A DNA stretch of 5,470 bases from Woeseiaceae bacterium (lineage in GTDB: Bacteria > Pseudomonadota > Gammaproteobacteria > Steroidobacterales > Woeseiaceae). The notes below the pieces were generated by a model that saw only the letters and a program-made list of their open reading frames with translations, made no database searches and was not told the DNA's origin. The translations under genes were made by a program, and so were the position numbers. Below are positions 1 through 5,470 of this stretch, one piece after another (within the stretch, counting starts at the first letter, position 1; the number at the start of each line of letters is the position of its first letter). Location of the stretch: contig PBAE01000008.1 of the NCBI GenBank assembly GCA_002715745.1, positions 55,157 to 60,626 on the forward strand. The letters are read 5' to 3'.

Positions 1-4
1 TCAT
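1..4 (-). CDS. rpsS: Possible start codon of S19, cut by the window edge
   Basis: An ATG at 4-2 follows the rplB stop after 2 nt, with AGGA about 13 nt upstream within the last rplB codons. Conserved S10-operon order puts rpsS (S19) directly after rplB. Only four bases are visible, so the call rests on gene order, not on protein sequence. Confidence 0.35.
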
Positions 5-6
5 GA

Positions 7-834
7 TTATTTTTTCTTCCTACGTCGAAGAATCATATTATTGGTACGTTTATTTGATCGAGTTTTATAGCCTTTTGTTGGGGTTCCCCATGGGCTGACA
101 GGATGTCTTCCACCTGATGTCCGCCCCTCACCACCTCCATGGGGATGATCAACTGGATTCATTGCAACACCTCTTACTGTGGGTCTCACACCTCTCCATC
201 TTTTGGCGCCTGCTTTACCGAGCTTTCTTAGGTTATGCTCGCCGTGTCCGATTTCACCTATCGTTGCCATGCAGTCAACATGGATCTTCCTGGTTTCTCC
301 CGATCTGAGCCTAATTGAAACATATGAACCCTCTTTTGCCGCAACTTGTGCTGTTGACCCTGCTGATCTAACAAGCTGCCCACCTTTGCCAGGTTTTAGC
401 TCTATGTTATGTACAAGAGTACCGATAGGTATACTCTTGAGTTGCAATGCATTCCCTGGCTTTATTGGAGCGTCATTCCCAGATGTTATTTTTACGCCTA
501 TCTTAACGCCTTTAGGTGCCAGTATGTATCTTCTTTCACCATCGATGTACTTAATAAGCGCTATATGCGCGCTTCTGTTTGGATCGTATTCCAATCTTTC
601 GACAATTCCTGGGACAGAAACTTTATCTCGTTTAAAGTCAATGATTCTGTATCGCTGTTTGTGACCACCACCATGATGACGAACAGTTATTCTTCCATTA
701 TTATTCCTACCACCCTTTTTTGTTTTTTTCACTACAAGACTTTCATATGGCTTTCCTTTATGAAGACCAGGTGTCTTTACAGCTACTTGAAATCTTCGTC
801 CAGCAGATGTAGGTTTTGATTTTTGTAGTGCCAT
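7..834 (-). CDS. rplB: 50S ribosomal protein L2
   Basis: L2 is a highly conserved 23S rRNA binder needed for subunit joining and peptidyl-transferase activity. Using the ATG at 834 gives 275 residues (273 in E. coli) beginning [14 protein letters not shown], which aligns with the family. Visible are [19 protein letters not shown] (41-59), YRIIDFKR (62-69), the central SH3-like region with [11 protein letters not shown] (143-153), and [14 protein letters not shown] (225-238), where His-230 corresponds to the functionally important E. coli His-229. The tail is Arg/Lys-rich (RRRKKK). A longer frame reaches ATG 864, adding 10 residues and overlapping rplW, but this is unlike family N-termini. AGGA lies 12 nt before ATG 834 and a GAGAG run is closer. 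The gene ends in TAA, 2 nt before a probable rpsS ATG. Confidence 0.97.
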   Translation of the reverse strand: MALQKSKPTSAGRRFQVAVKTPGLHKGKPYESLVVKKTKKGGRNNNGRITVRHHGGGHKQRYRIIDFKRDKVSVPGIVERLEYDPNRSAHIALIKYIDGERRYILAPKGVKIGVKITSGNDAPIKPGNALQLKSIPIGTLVHNIELKPGKGGQLVRSAGSTAQVAAKEGSYVSIRLRSGETRKIHVDCMATIGEIGHGEHNLRKLGKAGAKRWRGVRPTVRGVAMNPVDHPHGGGEGRTSGGRHPVSPWGTPTKGYKTRSNKRTNNMILRRRKKK

Positions 835-850
835 GTCTCTCTCGTTTCCT

Positions 851-1156
851 CTACTCTGAACCAAGGAAGTCTATTTGACTTCCCTGTGAAAGGGTTACGT
901 ACGCCTTTTTCCAATTTGCTCTTCTTCCTAACAAATTTCCACGACCTTTTGTTTTGCCTTGATAGTTAATGGTTGATACCTTATCAACACTAACCTCAAA
1001 CAATTTTTCGATAGCAAGTTTTATCTCTTTCTTTGTCGCATCCTTTCGCACCTTGAAAACAATTTGATTGAATTCTTCTGCTTGAATGGTTGATTTTTCA
1101 GATATGTGTGGGCCTAGGATGACAGTCATGAGCCTTTCTTCTTGATGATACTTCAT
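851..1156 (-). CDS. rplW: 50S ribosomal protein L23
   Basis: L23 sits at the polypeptide exit of the 50S subunit and is the docking site for trigger factor and SRP. The 101-residue product agrees with the family (100 in E. coli): [18 protein letters not shown] at the N-terminus, a central [20 protein letters not shown] segment, and [13 protein letters not shown] near the C-terminus. Glu-20 is the counterpart of E. coli Glu-18, important for trigger factor binding. The start ATG overlaps the rplD stop as ATGA (4 nt), indicating coupled translation, and has an excellent GAGGAG Shine-Dalgarno 8 nt upstream inside rplD. It ends in TAG, 16 nt before rplB. Confidence 0.97.
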   Translation of the reverse strand: MKYHQEERLMTVILGPHISEKSTIQAEEFNQIVFKVRKDATKKEIKLAIEKLFEVSVDKVSTINYQGKTKGRGNLLGRRANWKKAYVTLSQGSQIDFLGSE

Positions 1157-1755
1157 GCGAGCCGCTCCTCTATTATCTTAAGAGACTCCAAATTCATTAT
1201 CACCTTTTCAAATTTCATTAGAGATACTGGATTGATTGAACTCACATTTGAATATTCCGTATTTTTTACATTTCTAGAGGATAAAAACAAATTTTCATCA
1301 AATTTGTCATTTACAATTAGCGCACTGTCTGTTTTGAGTTTTTCAATCAGCTTTTTAAATTCTTTAGTTTTTGGTTGTTTGATATCAAATTTATCTAATA
1401 CCACCAACCTGTCTTCCCTTAAGAGTTCAGATAATACTGACCTCATAGCTGCTTTATACATTTTTTTATTTACTTTTTGTGAGAAATCTCTTGGTCTAGC
1501 TGCAAATGCTCTTCCACCACCAACCCATATAGGGCTCCTGATTGTCCCTGCCCTCGCTCTGCCAGTACCTTTTTGCCTCCATGGTTTTGCGCCACCACCA
1601 GAAACTTGAGATCTATTTTTTTGAGCCTTTGTACCAGACCTAGCACCTGAGAGCATAGCATTGACAACCTGGTGAACTAGTGCCTCATTAAAAGGAGCAG
1701 AAAATGTATTATCTGATACTTCAATACTTTTCTTATTTACGGTCGTTATCTTCAT
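1153..1755 (-). CDS. rplD: 50S ribosomal protein L4
   Basis: L4 binds 23S rRNA early in assembly, and its long loop lines the constriction of the exit tunnel. In E. coli it also represses the S10 operon by binding the leader upstream of rpsJ. The 200-residue product matches the family length (201 in E. coli). Seen are FNEALVHQVV (22-31), the tunnel loop with KPWRQKGTGRARAG (57-70) followed by SPIWVGGG (74-81), and FAARPRDFSQKVNKKMY (84-100). Lys-62 corresponds to E. coli Lys-63, a macrolide-resistance position, and is wild type here. The start is ATG, 20 nt after rplC, with only a weak Shine-Dalgarno (AGAG at about 9 nt), so its translation may be coupled to rplC. It ends in TGA overlapping the rplW start. 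Whether L4 autoregulates here is open, because the fusA-rpsJ gap has no room for an E. coli-type leader. Confidence 0.98.
   Translation of the reverse strand: MKITTVNKKSIEVSDNTFSAPFNEALVHQVVNAMLSGARSGTKAQKNRSQVSGGGAKPWRQKGTGRARAGTIRSPIWVGGGRAFAARPRDFSQKVNKKMYKAAMRSVLSELLREDRLVVLDKFDIKQPKTKEFKKLIEKLKTDSALIVNDKFDENLFLSSRNVKNTEYSNVSSINPVSLMKFEKVIMNLESLKIIEERLA
1165..1170 (-). promoter_or_regulatory. Shine-Dalgarno of rplW inside rplD
   Basis: GAGGAG lies 8 nt before the rplW ATG (1156-1154) and within the last codons of rplD. It is the strongest ribosome-binding site in the window and settles the choice of start. Confidence 0.8.
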
Positions 1756-1775
1756 TGCTTTGCTCTGTAAAATAT

Positions 1776-2678
1776 TTATTTCTTATTCTCATCATCAATA
1801 TTTTGCTCCTCTATCTGAGCTTCTTCTGTTGATGATTCTGCTGGGGTTTGTTCGGTTTGAGCTTCTGCTGCTGGGGTTTGTTCGGTTTGAGCTTCTGCTG
1901 CTGGGGTTTGTTCGGTTTGAGCTTCTGCTGGTGGGGTTTGTTCTGTTTGAGCTTCTGCTGCTGGGGTTTGTTCTGTTTGAGCTTCTGCTTCTGGGGTTTG
2001 TTCTGTTTGATCAGGATTGTTTAGAGTTATTTCTTGATCTTTATATTTCACTGCAAGTTTTACTATTACATCTGACCCTGGATGACCAGGTACTGCACCC
2101 TTAATAAGCAGTATATTTTTTTCGGTATCAATATCAATAATTTCTAAGTTTTGCGCCGTACGGCGAACGTTACCCATGTGACCAGCCATCTTTTTCCCTT
2201 TGAATACCCTACCTGGTGTTTGATTCTGCCCAATTGAACCTGGCGCTCTGTGTGCCAGAGAGTTTCCATGCGTTGCATCTTGGGTGCTGAAATTATGTCT
2301 TTTCACTGTTCCTGCGAATCCCTTACCAATTGTTTTGCCTGTGACATCAACTTTTTGTCCTTTTTTGAAAATGTTAACCTTGAGTTCCATTCCAATCTTG
2401 AATTCATCCACATTGCCAGCACTTGTTCTAAATTCACGGATATTTTTGCCAGGCTTTGTTTTTGTTGATACAAAATGACCAGACAATGCTTTATTAATCT
2501 TTGATTGTTTTACACTGCCTGATGATACTTGGATTGCACTGTAACCTTCCTTATCTTTCTTTTTAATTTGTGAGATACGATTGGGAAGAGCTTCAATAAC
2601 AGTGACGGGAACAGATGCACCATCTTCATTGAAGACTCTTGTCATGCCACACTTTTTCCCTATCAATCCAACACTCAC
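1776..2678 (-). CDS. rplC: 50S ribosomal protein L3 with an acidic repeat tail
   Basis: L3 is a primary 23S rRNA binder that helps start 50S assembly and reaches the peptidyl-transferase centre. Residues 1-212 are a full L3: [13 protein letters not shown] near the N-terminus, [12 protein letters not shown] (119-130), and the loop [10 protein letters not shown] (147-156). Gln-153 of that loop is the counterpart of the E. coli Gln-150 methylated by PrmB. The family usually ends near residue 209-215. This protein runs to 300, adding about 88 residues that hold five TEQTPxAEAQ units plus a partial sixth, then an acidic end; from residue 214 on there are 23 Asp/Glu and 2 Lys. The start is GTG, with AGG 6 nt upstream. 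A stop (TAA, 2699-2697) lies in frame just before it, so the start is well bounded. rplD follows after 20 nt. Confidence 0.97.
   Translation of the reverse strand: MSVGLIGKKCGMTRVFNEDGASVPVTVIEALPNRISQIKKKDKEGYSAIQVSSGSVKQSKINKALSGHFVSTKTKPGKNIREFRTSAGNVDEFKIGMELKVNIFKKGQKVDVTGKTIGKGFAGTVKRHNFSTQDATHGNSLAHRAPGSIGQNQTPGRVFKGKKMAGHMGNVRRTAQNLEIIDIDTEKNILLIKGAVPGHPGSDVIVKLAVKYKDQEITLNNPDQTEQTPEAEAQTEQTPAAEAQTEQTPPAEAQTEQTPAAEAQTEQTPAAEAQTEQTPAESSTEEAQIEEQNIDDENKK
1836..2006 (-). repeat. In-frame 30-bp tandem repeat in the 3' end of rplC
   Basis: Five complete 30-bp units (2006-1857) and most of a sixth (1856-1836) encode TEQTPxAEAQ repeats at L3 residues 225-281. Units 4 and 5 are identical over all 30 bp. 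Unit 1 has Glu and unit 3 has Pro where the others have Ala. The first Thr codon is ACA in units 1-3 and ACC in units 4-6, so the array looks built by recent stepwise duplication. The 30-bp period keeps the frame, so copy number can change without disrupting L3. Confidence 0.95.
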
Positions 2679-2851
2679 AATATGCCTGCCTTTTTTTTAT
2701 CTTCTTTATTCATAAAAATTGTTTTCATATGAGCACAATAAAGGGCCAGCCCCATATTTAAATCTATGATTTTGAACTGACCCATTTTGGATAAATCCAT
2801 TCCCAAGATTTGCCGTGCACACTTAATTACAAGTGACAATTTTTCCACCAT
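2675..2851 (-). CDS. Unrecognised 58-residue ORF overlapping the rplC start
   Basis: I do not recognise this product. The frame runs from ATG at 2851 for 58 codons to TGA at 2677-2675, and that TGA overlaps the GTG of rplC (2678-2676) by 4 nt, an arrangement typical of translational coupling. The peptide starts [13 protein letters not shown], has a moderately hydrophobic middle ([15 protein letters not shown], 32-46) and ends in a Lys-rich tail (EDKKKAGIL). No clear signal peptide or transmembrane helix is seen. The Shine-Dalgarno is poor: AAGG sits only 1 nt from the ATG. The frame is open further upstream to a TAA at 2911-2909, but no ATG, GTG or TTG occurs before 2851. It lies wholly downstream of the predicted promoter and leader hairpin. 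It could be a real small protein, a leader ORF that tunes rplC translation, or a chance frame in a structured leader. Confidence 0.4.
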   Translation of the reverse strand: MVEKLSLVIKCARQILGMDLSKMGQFKIIDLNMGLALYCAHMKTIFMNKEDKKKAGIL

Positions 2852-2864
2852 ACCTTCGGTGTAT

Positions 2865-2901
2865 CTAATTAATAGCCGACTCTTGGAACGGCTAAAATTA
2901 G
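2865..2901 (-). promoter_or_regulatory. Leader stem-loop at the predicted 5' end of the rplC transcript
   Basis: CTAATT (2901-2896) pairs with AATTAG (2870-2865), and TAGCCG (2894-2889) pairs with CGGCTA (2878-2873). This gives 12 bp with a 1x2 internal loop and a 10-nt apical loop (TTCCAAGAGT). The 5' edge coincides with the expected transcription start, and the 3' edge lies 13 nt before the ATG of the small ORF. TAGCCG could instead pair with an upstream CGGCTA (2904-2899) in read-through RNA, so two mutually exclusive hairpins are possible. It could be a 5'-stabilising hairpin, a protein-binding leader element or an RBS modulator; the sequence does not say which. Confidence 0.5.
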
Positions 2902-2907
2902 CCGACC

Positions 2908-2913
2908 ATTATA
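2908..2913 (-). promoter_or_regulatory. -10 element of the rplC promoter, G+C-rich discriminator
   Basis: TATAAT is a perfect sigma70 -10 hexamer, 16 nt from TTGATA. The bases that follow (GGTCGGC, 2907-2901) are almost all G or C, which stands out in this A+T-rich region. G+C-rich discriminators are typical of rRNA and ribosomal-protein promoters that ppGpp and DksA repress. Transcription would start at about 2902-2899, some 225 nt before rplC. This suggests that rplC and the genes after it can be transcribed separately from fusA-rpsJ. Confidence 0.72.
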
Positions 2914-2929
2914 ACGTTAGATTGGCTTG

Positions 2930-2935
2930 TATCAA
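2930..2935 (-). promoter_or_regulatory. -35 element of an internal promoter ahead of rplC
   Basis: TTGATA matches the sigma70 consensus TTGACA at 5 of 6 positions. It stands 16 nt upstream of a perfect -10 box and 61 nt after the rpsJ stop. It is embedded in a small inverted repeat, GCTTG-ATA-CAAGC (2937-2925). Confidence 0.7.
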
Positions 2936-2949
2936 GCAAATATTGGAAA

Positions 2950-2974
2950 TTTTGCCTAATTTTTGACGATTTTT
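2950..2974 (-). promoter_or_regulatory. Phased A-tracts, candidate UP element or curved DNA
   Basis: Three A-tracts (2974-2970, 2964-2960 and 2953-2950, read on the minus strand) have centres 10 and about 10.5 bp apart, which is one helical turn. Relative to the predicted start near 2901 they lie at about -73 to -49. Phased A-tracts bend DNA, and A+T-rich UP elements just upstream of -35 bind the alpha C-terminal domains of RNA polymerase at strong ribosomal promoters. The function is inferred from position and spacing. Confidence 0.5.
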
Positions 2975-2996
2975 ACCAAAATACTCAATAAATTGA

Positions 2997-3311
2997 CTAA
3001 TTCAGCTTAATTTGTACATCCACGCCCGCTGGAAGCTCTAATTTCATGAGTGCGTCTACAGTTTTATCTGTAGGATCAACAATATCCATAAGTCTTTTAT
3101 GTGTCCTAATTTCATATTGATCTCTTGCATCTTTATTAACATGAGGTGAGATAAGAACTGTAAACCTCTCCATTTTCATTGGTAGAGGTATAGGTCCTTT
3201 GACATTAGCACCTGTTCTCTTTGCGGTATCTACTATTTCTCTGGCAGAGGAATCAATTAATCTATGATCGAATGCCTTCAATCTTATACGGATATTCTGA
3301 TTTGCTGTCAC
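2997..3311 (-). CDS. rpsJ: 30S ribosomal protein S10 (NusE)
   Basis: S10 is a 30S head protein. As NusE it also binds NusB and links RNA polymerase to the ribosome through NusG. The 104-residue product matches the family length (103 in E. coli) and is alignable end to end: [15 protein letters not shown] near the N-terminus, the GPIPLP loop at 39-44, and [19 protein letters not shown] at 55-73. The start codon is GTG, with AAGGA placed 7 nt upstream. It lies 43 nt after fusA, where tuf and then an S10 leader would be expected in E. coli-like genomes. After its TAG stop there are 318 nt before rplC, which is unusually long for this gene pair. The sequence looks gammaproteobacterial from memory. 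Confidence 0.98.
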   Translation of the reverse strand: MTANQNIRIRLKAFDHRLIDSSAREIVDTAKRTGANVKGPIPLPMKMERFTVLISPHVNKDARDQYEIRTHKRLMDIVDPTDKTVDALMKLELPAGVDVQIKLN

Positions 3312-3318
3312 TATCTTT

Positions 3319-3323
3319 TCCTT
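3319..3323 (-). promoter_or_regulatory. Shine-Dalgarno of rpsJ
   Basis: AAGGA lies 7 nt before the GTG at 3311-3309, inside the 43-nt fusA-rpsJ gap. It supports GTG as the true start of S10. No other in-frame start precedes the conserved NIRIRLKAF segment closely enough to compete. Confidence 0.8.
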
Positions 3324-3354
3324 TCTTTTTGTTAGAGCTAATTTCTCTGTTACA

Positions 3355-5442
3355 TCAATTTTTTGTTATTACATCTAATATGTTTTTTGGTACGCCATTA
3401 TATTTGAAAAACTCCATAGAATATACTGCTCTTCCTTGTGTCATTGATCTTAAATCTGTTGCGTAACCAAACATTTCTGCCAATGGCACTTCTGCTCTGA
3501 TAATTTTTCCAGCTGGAGAATCCTCCATTCCTTGAGGCATACCTCTTCTTCTATTGATGTCGCCCATCACATCGCCCATGTAATCCTCGGGTGTCACAAC
3601 TTCAACATTCATAATGGGCTCCAATAATATAGGTTTTGCGTTTTCTGTTCCATCTTTAAATGCAATTGAAGCGGCTATTTTAAACGCCATTTCACTGGAG
3701 TCAACATCATGGAAAGATCCATCAAACAAAGTTACCCTAACATCTACAACGGGATATCCAGCAATAACACCGTTTTGCATTTGATCTTGAATACCTTTAT
3801 CGACAGCTTGAATGAATTCTTTTGGAATAGCTCCACCAACTATTGAATCAATAAATTCATATCCCTGGCCAGATTCTAAAGGCTCAATTTTCAAGAAAAC
3901 GTGACCGTATTGTCCTTTGCCGCCAGACTGTCTTACAAACTTCCCTTCCTGATCTACAGCTTTCCTGATTGTTTCTCTGTATGCCACCTGAGGATTACCA
4001 ACATTCGCATCAACGCTAAACTCACGTAACATGCGATCAACAATAATATCAAGATGAAGTTCCCCCATTCCTGAGATAATCGTTTGTCCTGACTCTGGAT
4101 CTGTATGAACTTTGAACGATGGATCTTCTTTCGCAAGCTTTTGAAGTGCTACTCCCATTTTTTCTTGATCAGGTTTAGTTCTTGGTTCAATTGCTACAGA
4201 TATAACAGGTTCTGGAAATTCCATTTTTTCCAAAGAGATAATATTTTTCGTATCACACAAGGTATCACCAGTATTTACGTCCTTGAGTCCTACTGCAGCT
4301 GCTATGTCACCTGCCAAAACTTCATTTATTTCTTTACGATCATTTGAATGCATTTGTAATATTCGACCTATCCTTTCTTTTTTATTTTTTATTGAATTAA
4401 AGACTGTATCTCCTGTCTTTACTGACCCAGAATAAACGCGAAAAAATGTCAAATTACCAACAAATGAATCTGTTGCAACTTTGAAAGCTAAAGCAGAAAA
4501 AGGCTCTTTATCCGAAGCTTTTCTTTTATCCTCCTCACCATTTTCAGCTATACCATTTATAGGAGGAACATCTGTTGGTGACGGTAAAAAATCAATCACA
4601 CCATCTAATAATGGTTGAACTCCTTTATTTTTGAAAGCAGAGCCGCACATCGTTACTACTATTTCATTTTTTATTGAACGTTCCCTCAATCCAGAAATGA
4701 TATCATCAGGATCAAGTGTTCCATCGATAAGATATTTTTCTAATAGCTTTTCATCTGCCTCTGCTACTGATTCTAATAACCTCTCTCTCCATTCAAGTGC
4801 CAGTTCTTCTAAATCTGATGGTATATGGTTATAGTTAAAATTAGATCCCTTTTCTTCCTCATTCCAATATATTGATTTCATTTTTACCAAATCCACCACC
4901 CCAAGAAAATGATCGTCTTTTAAGATTGGGATATTTATTGGTATGGGCTTCGCTCCAAGTCTCTCTTTAATCTGCTCTATGACTCTATAAAAGTCAGCAC
5001 CAGGTCTATCCATTTTATTTATAAAAACTACTCTGGGTACATTGTATTTATTTCCTTGTCGCCATACGGTTTCAGTTTGAGGCTCTACCCCCCCTACTGC
5101 ACAAAATACAGTGACTGCACCGTCAAGTACACGAAGACTTCTTTCTACTTCAATTGTAAAATCCACATGCCCAGGTGTATCAATAATATTGATTCGGTGT
5201 TGGGCATATTGTTTATTCATACCATGCCAGAAGCAAGTAGTGGCGGCGGATGTGATGGTTATTCCTCTCTCTTGCTCTTGCTCCATCCAATCCATAACCG
5301 CAGCACCATCATGAACTTCACCAATCTTATGTGAGACGCCAGTGTAGTAGAGGATTCTTTCGGTTGTTGTTGTTTTTCCTGCATCGATATGAGCCATAAT
5401 ACCAATGTTACGGTATAACTCTATTGGGGTTTCTCTATGCAC
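3355..5442 (-). CDS. fusA: Elongation factor G (EF-G)
   Basis: EF-G is the cytoplasmic GTPase that drives tRNA-mRNA translocation and, with RRF, ribosome recycling. The 695-residue product is close to the usual length of about 700. All GTPase motifs are present: P-loop AHIDAGKT (17-24), switch I RGITI (59-63), DTPGH (88-92, with the catalytic His-92), NKMD (142-145) and GSAF (267-270). Domain II follows from about 310, domain III carries [10 protein letters not shown] (457-466), domain IV has the SGGKGQYGH and FHDVDSSE loops (506-514, 577-584), and domain V has [14 protein letters not shown] (621-634). This looks like the canonical translocase rather than a paralogue. The start is GTG; an in-frame TAA lies directly before it (5445-5443), and the N-terminus aligns with E. 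coli EF-G, so the start is secure. No strong Shine-Dalgarno is visible within 15 nt. The 28 nt upstream are too short to show whether rpsG precedes it. No tuf follows. Confidence 0.98.
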   Translation of the reverse strand: MHRETPIELYRNIGIMAHIDAGKTTTTERILYYTGVSHKIGEVHDGAAVMDWMEQEQERGITITSAATTCFWHGMNKQYAQHRINIIDTPGHVDFTIEVERSLRVLDGAVTVFCAVGGVEPQTETVWRQGNKYNVPRVVFINKMDRPGADFYRVIEQIKERLGAKPIPINIPILKDDHFLGVVDLVKMKSIYWNEEEKGSNFNYNHIPSDLEELALEWRERLLESVAEADEKLLEKYLIDGTLDPDDIISGLRERSIKNEIVVTMCGSAFKNKGVQPLLDGVIDFLPSPTDVPPINGIAENGEEDKRKASDKEPFSALAFKVATDSFVGNLTFFRVYSGSVKTGDTVFNSIKNKKERIGRILQMHSNDRKEINEVLAGDIAAAVGLKDVNTGDTLCDTKNIISLEKMEFPEPVISVAIEPRTKPDQEKMGVALQKLAKEDPSFKVHTDPESGQTIISGMGELHLDIIVDRMLREFSVDANVGNPQVAYRETIRKAVDQEGKFVRQSGGKGQYGHVFLKIEPLESGQGYEFIDSIVGGAIPKEFIQAVDKGIQDQMQNGVIAGYPVVDVRVTLFDGSFHDVDSSEMAFKIAASIAFKDGTENAKPILLEPIMNVEVVTPEDYMGDVMGDINRRRGMPQGMEDSPAGKIIRAEVPLAEMFGYATDLRSMTQGRAVYSMEFFKYNGVPKNILDVITKN

Positions 5443-5470
5443 TTATTTGTTGAAGATCAGGCTCTTCTCT

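Noticed and set aside
117..664. Several plus-strand open frames opposite rplB, and similar ones opposite fusA (for example 4631-4834 and 5056-5334)
   Set aside because: They are shadows of highly conserved minus-strand genes, with no ribosome-binding sites, promoters or recognisable products.
835..864. Ten-residue N-terminal extension of L2 from ATG 864
   Set aside because: The extra residues overlap rplW and are unlike L2 N-termini. The ATG at 834 starts at the conserved position.
1760..2104. Plus-strand open frame of 114 codons with [14 protein letters not shown] repeats
   Set aside because: It is the antisense of the 30-bp repeat in rplC. A 30-bp period keeps any frame open, and no ribosome-binding site or family resemblance supports it.
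2737..2753. GGGGCTGGCCC followed by TTTATT, resembling a small terminator
   Set aside because: The stem is only 3-4 bp with a minimal loop, the T run is short and broken, and it lies inside the leader ahead of an essential gene.
2820..2835. Hairpin CACTT-GTAATT-AAGTG within the small ORF
   Set aside because: A 5-bp A+T-rich stem is expected by chance at this composition. Nothing ties it to a function.
2985..2996. TCAAT-TT-ATTGA inverted repeat just after the rpsJ stop as a terminator
   Set aside because: The stem is short and A+T-rich and no uninterrupted T tract follows, so it does not look like an intrinsic terminator.
5443..5470. End of rpsG upstream of fusA
   Set aside because: Gene order makes it likely nearby, but the 28 nt give two possible stops (TGA at 5459-5457, TAA at 5445-5443), and neither short C-terminus is recognisable as S7.

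Overview
The window is a ribosomal protein and translation factor operon, read entirely on the minus strand in the order fusA (EF-G), rpsJ (S10), rplC (L3), rplD (L4), rplW (L23), rplB (L2). The first bases of rpsS (S19) probably lie at the left edge. By eye the DNA is moderately A+T rich. From memory, S10, L4, L23, L2 and EF-G look most like gammaproteobacterial versions. I infer an A+T-rich, streamlined gammaproteobacterium, possibly a marine lineage of the SAR86 kind or a host-associated one. The lineage call rests on remembered sequences, not on a search.

Layout in the direction of transcription (right to left): fusA fills 5442-3355 and begins 28 bases inside the window edge. A 43-nt gap with a good Shine-Dalgarno leads to rpsJ (3311-2997). 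The usual fusA-tuf-rpsJ order is broken, because no tuf gene lies between them, and the gap is too short for an E. coli-type S10 leader. Next comes the only large non-ribosomal stretch, 318 nt between rpsJ and rplC (2996-2679). It is not empty. It holds three A-tracts in helical phase, a consensus-like sigma70 promoter with a G+C-rich discriminator, a 12-bp stem-loop at the predicted 5' end of the transcript, and an unrecognised 58-codon ORF whose TGA stop overlaps the GTG start of rplC. From rplC onward the genes are tightly packed: a 20-nt gap to rplD, a 4-nt ATGA overlap from rplD to rplW, 16 nt to rplB, and 2 nt to the presumed rpsS.

Functionally the operon makes EF-G (translocation), a 30S head protein that also serves in antitermination (S10/NusE), and the early-assembling 50S proteins L3, L4, L23 and L2. 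Two things stand out. L3 carries an extra acidic tail of about 88 residues built from a 10-residue tandem repeat. The control region appears to sit in front of rplC rather than in front of rpsJ, with a small ORF that could couple translation into L3 and the genes after it. All plus-strand open frames look like shadows of these genes.
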